NCBI GenBank assembly: GCA_030620095.1
Contig: JAUTXW010000356.1
Location: 1,240,001 to 1,304,000, forward strand
Length of the DNA stretch: 64,000 bases
Source of the DNA: Kuschelorhynchus macadamiae
Taxonomy: Eukaryota; Arthropoda; Insecta; Coleoptera; Curculionidae
Direction of reading: 5' to 3'
Every line of letters begins with the position of its first letter. Positions within the stretch are counted from its first letter, which is position 1. Below are positions 40,201-48,909 of the stretch, in pieces. A program made the translations under genes and the position numbers. The notes beneath the pieces were generated by a model that saw nothing but the letters and a program-made list of their open reading frames with translations, did not search any database and had not been told where the DNA came from.

Positions 40201-40808
40201 AACCAAGAAATATATTAATATGTCATAATTATTTAACATACAAGGTATTCTTAAAAAATACAATGGCGAAGTTTTAGTGATATGCAATACAATAGCGAAG
40301 CTTTAGTGATATGCCTACACCAACTAAATGACGGCATCCGGTTTGCCGCAATTATGGGGCCGTTTGAAATGAGCGCATGAAACTGAGAATCTCATTTTAA
40401 AGCGAAAATAAACGTTATTATTCAATAAAATATAAGTAACTTAGAAAAAAAGCCTGAACAGTTTTTTAAGACATAATGGACAATCAGGTACTGGTTAAGG
40501 ACAAATTTTTTTTCAATAGGTAATAAAGTTAGACTTTGCGTTCGCCTTAAATAATTATACAATAATTATTTAATAAGCCATTTTTCAGAAAAGTGGGACG
40601 TAGATTTTGTTAGATAAATACAGAGAATATTTTTCCAGTATGATAATTTATAAAAATATTTATTTTCGTTTTACAGGCTACTTTAAGAAAAATAGCAGAA
40701 GCTTGTGGAAAAGACGTTCTGAATGTCCAAGATTGTCAAGAACTTGTGGAACCGAAACTCCTCGATTCATTTTTAGCCTACTCTACACAAAACGAAAGTT
40801 ATGTATAA
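19153..40808 (+). CDS. insc: Inscuteable, spindle-orientation adaptor (10 coding exons)
   Basis: Ten exons join in phase: 19153-19292, 23951-24072, 31809-31992, 32587-33102, 36369-36602, 36701-37025, 37524-37772, 38235-38528, 38785-39009 and 40677-40808. They total 2421 nt, or 806 residues. All introns are GT-AG. Residues 1-320 are Ser/Asn/Glu-rich and probably disordered, with a basic patch near 299-316. Residues 335-360 (VLRWLEEARLSIEQEC) align with mammalian INSC VQRWMEDLKLMTECEC, the LGN/Pins-binding helix. Residues 400-785 are helical armadillo-like repeats. The protein ends ESYV, a class I PDZ ligand (ESFV in mammals). In the family, Insc links Par-3/Bazooka to Pins/LGN and orients spindles in asymmetric division, acting at the apical cortex. 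The length is close to the fly protein. The start is uncertain: the first exon is open for eight codons upstream of the ATG, back to an acceptor at 19128, so upstream coding exons are possible. Confidence 0.93.
19293..19728. other. insc intron 1, start; no feature
   Basis: AT-rich intron sequence, no second gene seen. Confidence 0.4.
19729..19797. repeat. perfect 32-bp inverted repeat, 5-nt loop
   Basis: Arms 19729-19760 and 19766-19797 are exact reverse complements with loop tagct. Each arm contains taacccaagtaacacaaatt. In RNA or single-stranded DNA it makes a 32-bp stem. It lies in insc intron 1 on the transcribed strand. It could be a tiny foldback element or the end of the candidate element that follows. 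Confidence 0.95.
19744..21512. mobile_element. candidate element with cccaagta(g/a)cacaaat ends
   Basis: The left phrase cccaagtaacacaaat and the inverted right phrase tcaagtagcacatata (near 21500) could be the termini of a 1.77-kb non-autonomous element. The interior is unusually rich in the words gcta/tagc beside T-runs. It also holds two degenerate copies of a 135-bp unit (20070-20150, 20205-20285). A third tcccaagtagcacaattt phrase sits at 46404. No open frame or target duplication was identified. Confidence 0.35.
21513..23950. other. insc intron 1, remainder
   Basis: No gene supported. A fragment of a dispersed repeat (aaaatctcagagggtg... acttccctc) lies at about 23735-23810 and recurs at 53445. 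Confidence 0.4.
23951..24072 (+). CDS. insc: insc exon 2
   Basis: Acceptor cttgttttag, donor gtaaac. The split codon AG|G (Arg47) joins exon 1. Encodes a charged, low-complexity segment (TEAKENKND, KKQIAKN) with no known domain. The reading frame is supported mainly by exact phase continuity on both sides, so this exon could be skipped or alternative in some transcripts. Confidence 0.75.
24315..24530. repeat. foldback pair in insc intron 2
   Basis: The left arm (24315-24374) contains aaaaagtgaaaaataata and aatcggcgccaaa. The right arm (24453-24530) contains gggcgccgacttc and the inverted tattattttgcacttttt. The intervening loop is about 80 bp. The ggcgcc-bearing end (tgaagtcggcgcc) also appears at 53806, marking a dispersed family. 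Confidence 0.7.
24531..28005. other. insc intron 2, no gene seen
   Basis: Long AT-rich intron. An end-like phrase cctcctccttttttgaag followed by tcggttaa (24905-24931) recurs, diverged, at 18492. A short ATG frame at 25792 (42 codons) is not convincing. Confidence 0.4.
28006..28140 (+). repeat. intronic repeat, copy 1 of a pair
   Basis: ggtgacttattacagtacga, gttttacggacga and ggacgtgtatcgtat recur in the same order at 29050-29190. Confidence 0.7.
28225..28440 (+). repeat. dispersed repeat with X-box-like core, copy 2
   Basis: The longer version of the 890-1048 family: upstream part with tttatttcttatatttttaa and gtgagaaaatg, then aataattgcttc and attgctaggcaacacatta (one base off the symmetrical core). 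Confidence 0.75.
28446..28727 (+). repeat. palindrome-rich element, copy 1
   Basis: It contains gtttattattgacaaa, atgccctagggcgttat, aataacgccctaggacatt and ggtcgacgcg. This is the same order as the copies at 30970-31210 and (inverted) 31340-31780. Confidence 0.75.
28728..29235 (+). repeat. X-box-like repeat copy 3 joined to intronic repeat copy 2
   Basis: Bases 28728-29040 repeat 28225-28440. Here the core is shortened to gttgcggcaac, losing the two central bases and part of the spacing. Bases 29041-29230 repeat 28006-28140. Confidence 0.7.
29520..29735 (+). repeat. dispersed repeat with X-box-like core, copy 4
   Basis: Shares tttatttcttatatttttaa, ctgacaaataattgcttc and an intact gttgctaggcaac (29623-29635) with the other copies. 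Confidence 0.75.
29736..30069. other. insc intron 2, no feature
   Basis: AT-rich, nothing supported. Confidence 0.35.
30070..30262. mobile_element. candidate small MITE
   Basis: The block is bounded by catgggcgtccatag on the left and ggcgctcatgcccat on the right (inverted atgggcatgagcgcc), with G-rich runs just inside each end (aggggggtcga and an inverted ggagggggatag). Both ends carry the shape of a small terminal-inverted-repeat element, but I could not find a convincing target duplication. Confidence 0.4.
30263..30969. other. insc intron 2, no feature
   Basis: AT-rich, nothing supported. Confidence 0.35.
30970..31780. repeat. palindrome-rich repeat cluster, large imperfect inverted repeat
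   Basis: The exact 18-bp palindrome taatgccctagggcatta occurs at 31023-31040 and 31277-31294, with variants at 28499 and about 31535. On a larger scale, 31093-31325 (+) is matched in inverted orientation by about 31536-31780: gttattaaggtaccaaggg, taataacgcttg, ggtcgacacagtg and cgagtaagtaaa at one side correspond to the inverted strings at the other. A third, shorter inverted copy sits at 31437-31487. It ends 28 bp before the insc exon 3 acceptor. No coding capacity. Confidence 0.85.
31809..31992 (+). CDS. insc: insc exon 3
   Basis: Acceptor acgttttag, donor gtaaaa. Split codons G|GT (Gly88) and AG|A (Arg149). Lys/Asn-rich disordered segment ending PPKRQR. A repeat cluster ends only 28 bp upstream of the acceptor, so branch point and polypyrimidine tract lie at the repeat edge. 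Confidence 0.82.
31993..32586. other. insc intron 3
   Basis: 594-bp intron, no further feature. Donor gtaaaa, acceptor atttcag. Confidence 0.7.
32587..33102 (+). CDS. insc: insc exon 4 (long disordered exon)
   Basis: 516 nt between ttaatttcag and gtaagt, residues 149-321. Ser/Glu-rich with several SP sites (possible proline-directed phosphorylation). It closes with an acidic stretch ELEHIFEELGG and then a basic patch MRHRRRDKGR just before the Pins-binding exon. Uncommonly for this window, the exon is nearly balanced in base composition. Confidence 0.9.
33103..34479. other. insc intron 4, first part
   Basis: No gene. A tcagggtcggactgaccc phrase at 33466 looks like a hAT terminus, but no partner end was found. 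Confidence 0.4.
34480..35770 (+). repeat. dispersed element with CCAT-motif monomers, copy 2
   Basis: It runs from a tttacccggaacttccctcg phrase to cgagggaagtaaca, so the ends are inverted (acttccctcg/cgagggaagt). Between them lie about eight degenerate monomers of 100-180 bp (most 110-150). Most carry a ggccgccattttgttc-type phrase followed by catcttgaatt-like and ccacaattttacca-like phrases. The right end has the gacagacagaccgacgg segment shared with 11060-11150. No protein is encoded; open frames inside are by-products. Confidence 0.75.
35771..36368. other. insc intron 4, last part
   Basis: No feature beyond the exon 5 acceptor. Confidence 0.5.
36369..36602 (+). CDS. insc: insc exon 5 (Pins/LGN-binding helix)
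   Basis: Acceptor tatatttgtag, donor gtaaat. Residues 322-398. It carries DDKAVLRWLEEARLSIEQEC, the counterpart of the peptide that in mammalian INSC occupies the TPR groove of LGN. Trp340 and the acidic residues after it are kept. The rest is helical and begins the folded half. Confidence 0.93.
36701..37025 (+). CDS. insc: insc exon 6
   Basis: Acceptor actattccag, donor gtaagt. Residues 399-507, helical, including NEVKKLVDKLEDP, which matches the start of the armadillo-like region in the family. Intron 5 before it is only 98 bp. Confidence 0.93.
37315..37358. repeat. 13-bp perfect inverted repeat in insc intron 6
   Basis: Arms atggatcccaact (37315-37327) and agttgggatccat (37346-37358), loop 18 nt. 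It lies in a locally GC-richer patch (37235-37320). Confidence 0.9.
37524..37772 (+). CDS. insc: insc exon 7 (armadillo-like repeats)
   Basis: Phase 0 at both ends (83 codons). LILCERC, LRALSTMC and RSEAVALLAQVTAPWLE align with the INSC family (mammalian LRTLASIC, AEAAAVVAQVTSPHL). Confidence 0.95.
38235..38528 (+). CDS. insc: insc exon 8 (armadillo-like repeats)
   Basis: 98 codons, phase 0. LLLCAAALANLSSMD and QVATLLANMAATESAR are armadillo helix pairs matching the family's ASAALANITFFD and IVTILANMSVLE. Confidence 0.95.
38785..39009 (+). CDS. insc: insc exon 9 (armadillo-like repeats)
   Basis: 75 codons, phase 0. VERRLQQKSVIALSRLC and RNERFNSDAVLVATL match the mammalian CERVQQKAAVTLARLS and SERNSSDAVLVACL, making this the most conserved stretch. 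Confidence 0.96.
39010..40259. other. insc intron 9
   Basis: 1.67-kb intron (to 40676); no gene or element could be bounded. Confidence 0.5.
40260..40316 (+). repeat. 29-bp tandem duplication in insc intron 9
   Basis: acaatggcgaagttttag plus tgatatgc is repeated with two substitutions. Confidence 0.85.
40677..40808 (+). CDS. insc: insc exon 10 (terminal coding exon)
   Basis: Acceptor cgttttacag, 43 codons plus TAA. LVEPKLLDSFLAYSTQNESYV matches the mammalian end, finishing in the PDZ ligand ESYV. Followed by a 3' UTR with a polyadenylation signal near 41047. Confidence 0.95.
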   Translation, partial: ATLRKIAEACGKDVLNVQDCQELVEPKLLDSFLAYSTQNESYV

Positions 40809-41046
40809 GAAAACATTAGTAACAACAATTTTATACGTAAAATCACAAAAGTAACTTTTTGAATCTTCAGAAGATTATTAAAAGATATGTTAATCCGTTC
40901 TATGAGCAGGACGGTAAATAATATACAATCGAACTAAATATTTTATATTTAGGTATATTGCGTATAGGTGTGACTAATTTAAAGTATTTATATGTAAGTA
41001 ATATTCCTGATATTAAGAATGTGTTCATATTATAATATAGGTCAAT

Positions 41047-41052
41047 AATAAA
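41047..41052 (+). terminator. likely insc polyadenylation signal
   Basis: AATAAA 239 bp after the insc stop codon. An ATTAAA lies earlier, near 40876. Which is used cannot be told from sequence. Confidence 0.45.
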
Positions 41053-44000
41053 ATTTAGAGTTAACCAATATTAACGTAACGAAAAATAATAACTTTATGG
41101 GCTAATACTCGACTGCACAGAATTAAAATTGTAAAGTAATATATTACTGGTCATCAATAACGCTTCTAGAAGATTGCTATAATTTTCAAAATTTGTTAAT
41201 ATAAAAAAATGTGTTAGCTTGGCTTGATTGGTTTTGAGAATTAAAATATTAATATTTTTGTCAGTGCTAATATTACAAATAATAAGGTCTAGGAGTATGT
41301 ATATACATTTAATTATTAAATGAGAAGTTTTTAACAATTACCCCTAATACAAAATTTGGATTTGGACAAAACAAACATGCTTTCATCAGTTGGGCCTTTC
41401 GGGTTTATAACTTTAAACGACCTTAAAACGATTCAGTAGAAATCTGACCCAAAAATCTCATAAAGACAGTTATATAACCCATTAGAGCGGACACTTAATT
41501 TGCAACGTTACCAATATAAATCAATCAATTTACCACAGTGTTTATTCTATTTCAATTTTATTGTATTATATTGTATAAATAAATATTTGGCAACAGTTTA
41601 ATGCCTAATGAATTGAATGCTTGCTTTAATCATTTTAATCTGTAATATATAGGGTGTTTCAAAGAACAGAGGCCATTACTCCGGTCAAAAATAAGCCGAA
41701 CATATTATATGCAGGTAGGTTCTCAGGAACGGCTTCTTTTTCAAGAAAAAGTTTTTTTCTGAAGTTTTTCCCGGTACAAAAGATTTTCGATTTAAGGAAT
41801 TTAATTCGGTGGAACAAGAACACATACCTTTTTTTGCAGATTCAACTACGTGTCATACACCAATTTAACAAATAAGTAAATGCCATAAAAATTGTGATCG
41901 GATTATGCCGACAAATTGCACAAAGTAACCCATTTGAGGGCCTCTTGCTGGTAATTGCAACAAGACCTTATTATCAAATAATGTATTTTGGTACACCCCC
42001 CAAAACATAATATATTTATTATTTTGTTCAGTTGTTTATTCATCATGATTATTGGAAATGTATAATGACATACTAAAATACAGTATTTTACTCCGGTGAC
42101 CCCCCCCCCCTAAACAAAGGTGGTTGCGACACTGACCGGGTGGTTTATTTTATATTCTGACATGTAATTTGGTCCTTTATTTTTTTAAATACAAAAAAGT
42201 GTAAATATTAAAACTTAATAGATTTTGACATGATATCTTTTAGTCATATTAGAAAAAATCAAAGAGCATCAAAAAGTTGCGTAAATTACACAACTTGTTT
42301 TGTTTAATGGGACACCCCTTATTTTTAGTGACGGTTGGAAATATCTTATTAAATGGAACAACCTGCAATTTTAGGACAGCTACCTTTAAAAGTACCTATA
42401 TATGATAAATTCGTTTTTATCGGTTTTCAAATACTTATAGCTTTAAACACTGGTGAAAAGTAATTTTATTTATTATTAAGAAAGCCATCAATAACGTTAA
42501 AAGAAACAAAATAAGTCTGTGTTCCAACCGTATAAATTGTATAAATTGTATATGAAATATAGCTGTTTTTATTTCTTTTAACAGTATCCATGGCTACTTC
42601 GATTTTTCTTAAATGAATGTTTACCAATGTTTAAAGCTAGATATTTCAAAAACGGTAACGCAAATTCGGAAACATCTTTCCAACCGTCTTAAAAATAGAG
42701 GGTAACTCATTAAAAAAAGAAACAGTTGTGTATTTTTTGTAGCTTTGAGAGGCTCTTTTATTTTTAGTCATATCACTAAAAGAATCCCAAGTCAAAATCT
42801 ACAAGTTTAACATTTACATATTTTTGAATCTCAAAAAATAAAAGACGAAAAGACATGTCAAAATATAAAAAATTACCCTGCCCATATTCTGACTGCTAGG
42901 GGTGTGACTAAGAAGGAGGGGCACGTATTAGCTTGAGGAAAAACTTGAAATAAAACAATTATGGTAGACCTCTGCTTGATTTAACTATTTTCAAAAGTAA
43001 AATGTACCTTGTTCCTCGGAAGTTAAGAAAAGAGCAAACAATGTAATATATAAACTGCTCGTCAATGAGAACTGCAAAAGCTTTATTTGACATTACATTT
43101 AAATGTCAATCGTTCCGACATTTCCTAATCGATTTGAATAGGTAAGCTTTTCGAATTTTAAGCGCTTGTTTCACGGAGAATCAGCAGCGAAGAATGCTTG
43201 TCTCATATTATTTTTTAGCGTTGTACAGGGTGGTAAAAAAGGTAATGTGAACTATTAAAAGTGTATTTTTGAAATCTCGGAATGTTTACTACCTTTAGTG
43301 GCGCATTAAAAATGGCTTCAATTTTTACAGCAGATTTTAGGGAAAAATGATGAAATGCTAATGCTACATTTCTATTGTTAGTAAATACCTGGCCCTTTTT
43401 ATGAAAATAATTTTTATGCGGGAACGTTCAAACTAGCTAACAGAATCTCAAAATAGGGTTCGATCTAAGTAAGGTCTTAGGTAATTGTAAAACTGACAAA
43501 CATTTGATTCATTTCTTTAAATATTTTATATGCTCATGTTACTACAAGGTATAGAGTCTCTCAAATTATATTCTATGGATTGCATAGAGTCTCGCATTCT
43601 ACAGGATTTTTTTCACAATTTACCTTAGTAAAATTTAAGACAACAGAAAGTTTTTGCTTGTAAAATAAAAAAAATGACAATAAAACACTTAGTCAGGTGA
43701 TTTATCTTATGTGTTAAATTGATATTTTCGTTATGCCTGAAAATGATTCAACATTTTGAAAAATTGTAAAAGGAAAAGTGATTTATTTATTCAGTGGACA
43801 GCTACATTTGTAGAAAATTTCAATTCTAACGGTTGACGTCAATTTTAAATCAAATAAATGCTATTTCTTCTAACGGAATGTCAGAAAATCTGAATTAAAC
43901 TATCAATTTTTAATAAAATCATCGCCTACATGCATTTCATTAATTTTTATTTTAAATGCCATTTTGCTGATAAAAACATAAATGGGATTTTTAATTGCAG

Positions 44001-44143
44001 TAGTTGAAATAAATTCTAAAATATAATAATAGTTGAGTTAACTGTTGGTCCAACTATTCTATTAATACAAGTGCAATACTGCGTACATTCCGTTACCTCA
44101 AAAAAAATTCCATAGAATAGAATTTGGGACACTCTATATTTAT
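41053..44143. other. intergenic, no gene supported
   Basis: Repeat-derived AT-rich sequence. Phrases such as agggtgtttcaaagaac (41651) and acagggtggtaaaaa (43226) are typical of decayed transposons. A poly-C run lies at 42104. No open frame is recognisable. Confidence 0.4.
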
Positions 44144-44334
44144 CAGTGACATATTTAGGGGGTAGGGCAAAGGGAGCAAATGCCTCCAGAGCTACTAACC
44201 GAAGCAAAATGCTTCAAACTAAAATATAGTACTTTACCACGATTTTATAAGTGAGAATCCTTTTTTTTTATTAGTTGCCAAGTGATGTAATTGTTTGCCC
44301 CCCCCCCTAGAAAAGCATTCTAAATACGCCACTG
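44144..44334. mobile_element. hAT-type MITE, 191 bp
   Basis: The left end cagtgacatatttag and inverted right end cagtggcgtatttag match hAT-style termini, and both continue into G-rich runs. Flanks are atatttat (44136-44143) and atacttat (44335-44342), an 8-bp target duplication with one mismatch. No coding capacity. Confidence 0.8.
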
Positions 44335-45677
44335 ATACTTATAGTAACATCGATATGCATTTCAGAGTAAAACATTTAATAAAATGAATCAAAGGTTTAA
44401 TAGTTTTACATATACCTTCTACAAAATTCTATTATGGGATACTCTTATAAGTTAAAAGGTGCCGTATAAAAATTGTTTTCTTAAATCTGACCATAGGTAT
44501 CATTAAAAATAGAAATGTGGGATAAGCCAATCATAAATTTGCTCATTTCCTAATTTTTATTTAAAATCAGCGGCTTTTCAAAAAAATTAACGACATTTTG
44601 TTATAAGGCAATACTTAAAAAATGTCAAAAACCTTTCGTTATATTGACTTAGTCTTCAAAATTTCAATAAATAAACGAGAAAAACCTTTCTTTAAGAAAA
44701 TACACTTTGTTGAAAATGTTAATTTGTATCTTCTTTACCAACCTATACGTTAAAAACAAGATTCAAAAAAAGCTTTCCCCGTCATAATTCTACATGAAAT
44801 TACCTTTTGTATTTCTTTTTGGCGAGTAGTATTAAATAAATTTAATATAAAATATAATATATTAACATGATAGAGGCTGTGGAGAAAATTACTCTTGGTC
44901 TCTAACTCTTTTAATAATTATGCCTGTATACTGAAAAATACTTTAGTATTATGTATTCCTAGCAAGTTTTAAATCATGCAGACTTTAGATGTTGGGTTGT
45001 TTATATGATAGTTGCTATTTTTGCAATGGAATTACCAAAATATTTAATGTTATGAAAGGGGGCAAAAGTAAATGTTTTTTCATTTACCACCTTGGCACCC
45101 TCAACAAAATTCTTGATGATGTGCGATTACCGAAAAATAAGCTGGGGGCCTGTATATAATATTTTTGTATTATTTTTGGATACGAAATCTCCCGTTAAGC
45201 ATGGTCCATCTTTTTAGGAACACCTTGAATGTATAATATTTTGTAAATTGTCACTTTGTATATTAATAGTCAATTTTTCTTGAGTTTTTGCGTATGTGTG
45301 AAGAGTGAAGTGAAAGAAAATTTGTATATATAGATATGAAAATTTTGCTACATATTTTGTAGTAATACAAACCTATATCTTTGAAGTAGTTCCGATTTGA
45401 AGCAATTAGGAGAACTTTCGAAGGTTAACATATTTTTCTTTCCCTGGATAGTCAGATGACATATAAATATGCCTTATACTTGGAGGATATAAGGTCATTA
45501 GATAAAAGATTTTTTATATTGTTTTTATGCTGTTTTGTTTTGCAAAGTTTACATGATGTTTGATTATACCAAATTGTATATGTAAAAAATATAAATTATT
45601 ATCTTCCTAAAGGAATTATTGTTTTATATTAATTTACCATTTTCTGGAAAATAAAAATGAAGGCTAATATCCAGTTG
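44335..45677. other. intergenic, no feature
   Basis: Nothing supported. Confidence 0.4.
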
Positions 45678-45723
45678 CCCTATGGAATTAGGACTAATTA
45701 GGACCCTATGGAATTAGGACTAA
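45678..45723 (+). repeat. 26-bp tandem duplication
   Basis: ccctatggaattaggactaa occurs twice, 26 bp apart. Confidence 0.9.
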
Positions 45724-46574
45724 CGAACCACCACAGTGGGAAAACATTATTCAAAGACGAATTTGTACAGTCCAGACAAAGTGTATAGAAAAATCGAGAA
45801 TGAATGAATTTTCTTAAACATTTCGATTCTAGCCCCTTATGGTTTAAATAGAATAAATATTCAAAAGACTAGCTTATGTTGTTTTTTCCGGGTTCTTGGA
45901 ATATATCAATACACAACTGAAGATCAAATAAAAAATATATCGATACGGCTCTTACCCCTGATTTCAAAAATATACGTATAGATTAATATTGTTAATTTTT
46001 CTGAGATATTTGTGTTTGAATGTTACCAAAACCAAAGCCTAATATTGCGATAAAAATATTCAAACCAAAACATCCTGAAAACCGTACGAGACAAATATAT
46101 ATTATATATTTTTAAATCAGAAGGAAGCTTTAGCAATCTGTGCTAGAATTTCATAGGATTTGTCAAATTTAAAAACACAATTCGTAAAAATTTTTCCTAC
46201 AACTGCCCCAAGTGTCAAATCCCTTTATAATATATAGAGGGAAAAAAATCTCAAAAATAAGTTTTTGTCATGTTCTTTATTTGGCGTGAATTGTTTTTTG
46301 AGTCCGACAGTCGAGAGGGTTTTTTTAACAATAATAATAATGTGCGGACGTAGCCGATGCATCGGACACAAGTGGCGATTAAGAAAGTTAAGAAACGTAC
46401 ACTATCCCAAGTAGCACAATTTGAGAGAGTGAAGTTATCCATAAACTTACAGCCAGAAGATTTCCGCCAGAGTTGGCGATACGGGCGGGCCTACTGTTTG
46501 TTACCAGGAAAGTTCAAAATTAAATTATACAAGTTCCTACAAATTAATAAATATTTTTAAAGTTTTTAATATAA

Positions 46575-47300
46575 GGGTATGCACACGCGAAAAGGTGGTT
46601 ATTAGACACCCCCAAAAAAAATTAAAATAATATTGGGGTAGTTACTTATTTGATAAATGCATTTATATAAAACCACTTCGTATTCATTAGCAAACTATTT
46701 TTTAAAGATGTTTATGTATATATAGAAAAGTTAGATGTAAATGCTTCACCGTCTAAAGACCCCAAAAAAATTTAAAAACATTGCAAAATATAATTATTTT
46801 TAAAATGCATTCGTTTAAAATCATCTCGACACTGTTTCAGTTTATATCCAATAGGAAATTATTTATTAAAGTAGTCTATGCATATTTGAAAAAAATATAA
46901 TATAAACGCCTCGCCTTCTAAGGGTCTAAAAAAAAAGAAATATTGTGGTCGTAAACAATATCAAAAATGCGCTCGTTTAAAGCCATTTGGACAGTGTCCC
47001 AATCCATGTTCACTACCAAACTATATTGTAAAAAGATCTATAATTATATAGAAAACTTAAAATTGTACCAGATACCGCCTAACCATTGGCGGGCATCAAA
47101 AAATGAAAATAATATTGCGCTAGTTACGTATTTGATAAATGCGTTAATTTAAAACCATCTGTACCCTGCCCCACTTCATGTTTAACAACAAACTATTTTT
47201 TAAAGTTTTTTATGATTATATAGAAAACTTAAAATTGTACCAGATATGAATGCCTCACCGTCGCGTCAGTGGCACCAAAAAATTAATATAATAGAACAGA
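46575..47300 (+). repeat. degenerate satellite, about 165-bp monomers, + orientation
   Basis: Four to five monomers with recurring landmarks: caccgtctaaagacccc-type segment (46590, 46750, 46910, 47075, 47262), atttgataaatgcgtt-type segment, caaactattttttaaag and tatatagaaaactta. Spacing runs from 160 to 190 bp. Divergence between monomers is substantial. Confidence 0.75.
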
Positions 47301-47560
47301 ATAGTCCTGATCATTTTAAGCTAACTCTTTTATCAAGTATATAATTACTGCAATATTACTTTAATTTTGGAGCCTCGCCGAAGGTGAGGCATTCTTATAT
47401 GGTATCAGTTTAAGTTCCATATGTATTCATAGCAAACTTTAAAAAATAGTTTGCTGGTGAATATAAAGTGGGGTAGTTTCAAATGAACCCATGTATCAAA
47501 TATATAACCCGAAGTGGGGTTGGTTTTAAACGAGCAATTTTTTTAAATAAACAACTATTT
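47301..47560 (-). repeat. same satellite, inverted orientation
   Basis: Read on the - strand, this stretch gives the same landmarks (caaactattttttaaag, gaatgcctcaccttcgg, tatacttgataaaagagtt). The array therefore turns round near 47300. Confidence 0.7.
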
Positions 47561-48489
47561 CAATAATGTCTGACAATTTTTCAAATTAACAACTAAGGCA
47601 ATATTATGATAATGTTTCTGAGGATATTTAATTTTGAACCGGCCTGGTAACAAATATTAGGCCGGTCAATATCACCAGCGCTAGCGCCTGGAAGATTTTT
47701 TTGGCTGGCGGTTTATGGATAACTTTACTCTAACGCACAATTTAATCGCCGACTTCACTCACTACTGTACTTTTCCACTTTACAACCTAGACAGCGATCC
47801 AAAAGAAGTCCACCTGTTGACGTTGTAAGACACAATGTTTCATTTAGCCTAGTTAAAACTATTTTACTCAGAATTCAGTTGTCAAAGTCTAAATTAGTAA
47901 GTAGTTACAACTACTCGGATCCAATTCAAGTAAGGCGAAACAACGTTGAAAGAACGTTGGAAAAATCCTCCTTATTTAATAATTCTTGCCAATGTGATTC
48001 AGCGTCCGATAAATAACGACCAACTAATAACGCTAATGGTTATAAATCATAAAAAACAGTCCAGGGAAGTATGGGTAGTGTATTCCGTACTCCATATTTT
48101 GAGAAGGCAAATTGAAATTGAAGCTGCTAGCTCGCGTCTCTTGTCAGATTTTTAGTTGTTACAGGTTAAACAGTAGTCGTTATTTATTATTTTTGTCTAA
48201 TAATTTATATTAAAATATAACATATTAAAATAATTTTTTTAAATAGCGCTGAAAGTATTTTCTTCTAAAAAACATTTTTTAATTTTTTTTTTATTATCTC
48301 CATGTATGCGCACAAAAACATAACAATAAAAGGTGTAGACATAAAGTTCTGATAATTTCTTTCATTTTTAAAGTACACAATGTCAAGCGATCATTAATAG
48401 TATACGATTGATATTAAATATATTTAATTAAAAAAAAAACATTATAGCTATCGAAAAATCTAAAGTTCATTGTTAGGTTTCAAAATATT
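47561..48489. other. no gene supported
   Basis: A 69-codon frame at 47946-48155 has a charged C-terminus (RRQIEIEAASSRLLSDF) and may be a transposon scrap, but I cannot name its family. Confidence 0.3.
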
Positions 48490-48909
48490 TAAATACGGTT
48501 TCTAAATTGTACACTAAAAATATCTACTATTGCGAATCTACGCAATGGATTCAGTAAAATCCCTCAATATCTACAATGCAATTTTTCCACAACTAAACAA
48601 TAAACCTTGATTCAGAAACACGCATTTCAACGTTACTTATTTGTTTGCTACTTTAGAATTTTGTCTGGTTATAGCAATTTCAATAAACTCCTAGTTAAAA
48701 CGAAACTAGCTAATAGTCCACTATGTCCGTGCGATGGAACAACTATAGATGATCTAAATCATAGACTCAACTGCAACAACAACAGAACTGCTATTGACTA
48801 CTTAACCACTGAGCTAGGTAAATTAAATCTACTCCTTATGAACCATCTTAACTTCATGCGTAAAGTTGTATCAAATACAATGTGGAGAATTTATTTTTCA
48901 ACCATTTAA
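48490..48909 (+). pseudogene. non-LTR retrotransposon C-terminal remnant
   Basis: One frame reads ILSGYSNFNKLLVKTKLANSPLCPC then DDLNHRLNCN, the pattern R..GH...N..L.....a.sp.C.C......H.l..C that ends many Jockey/R1-like LINE polyproteins. The preceding frame has NIYNAIFPQLNNKP followed by a stop where a Trp is usual. A frameshift separates the halves. The remnant ends with TAA at 48907-48909, 18 bp before hAT-A. Confidence 0.7.

Noticed and set aside
40607..40819. 70-codon open frame overlapping insc exon 10
   Set aside because: It lies in another frame; the exon 10 frame matches the INSC family and ends ESYV.
47946..48155. 69-codon frame with charged tail
   Set aside because: Could be a transposon scrap, but no motif is strong enough to name it.
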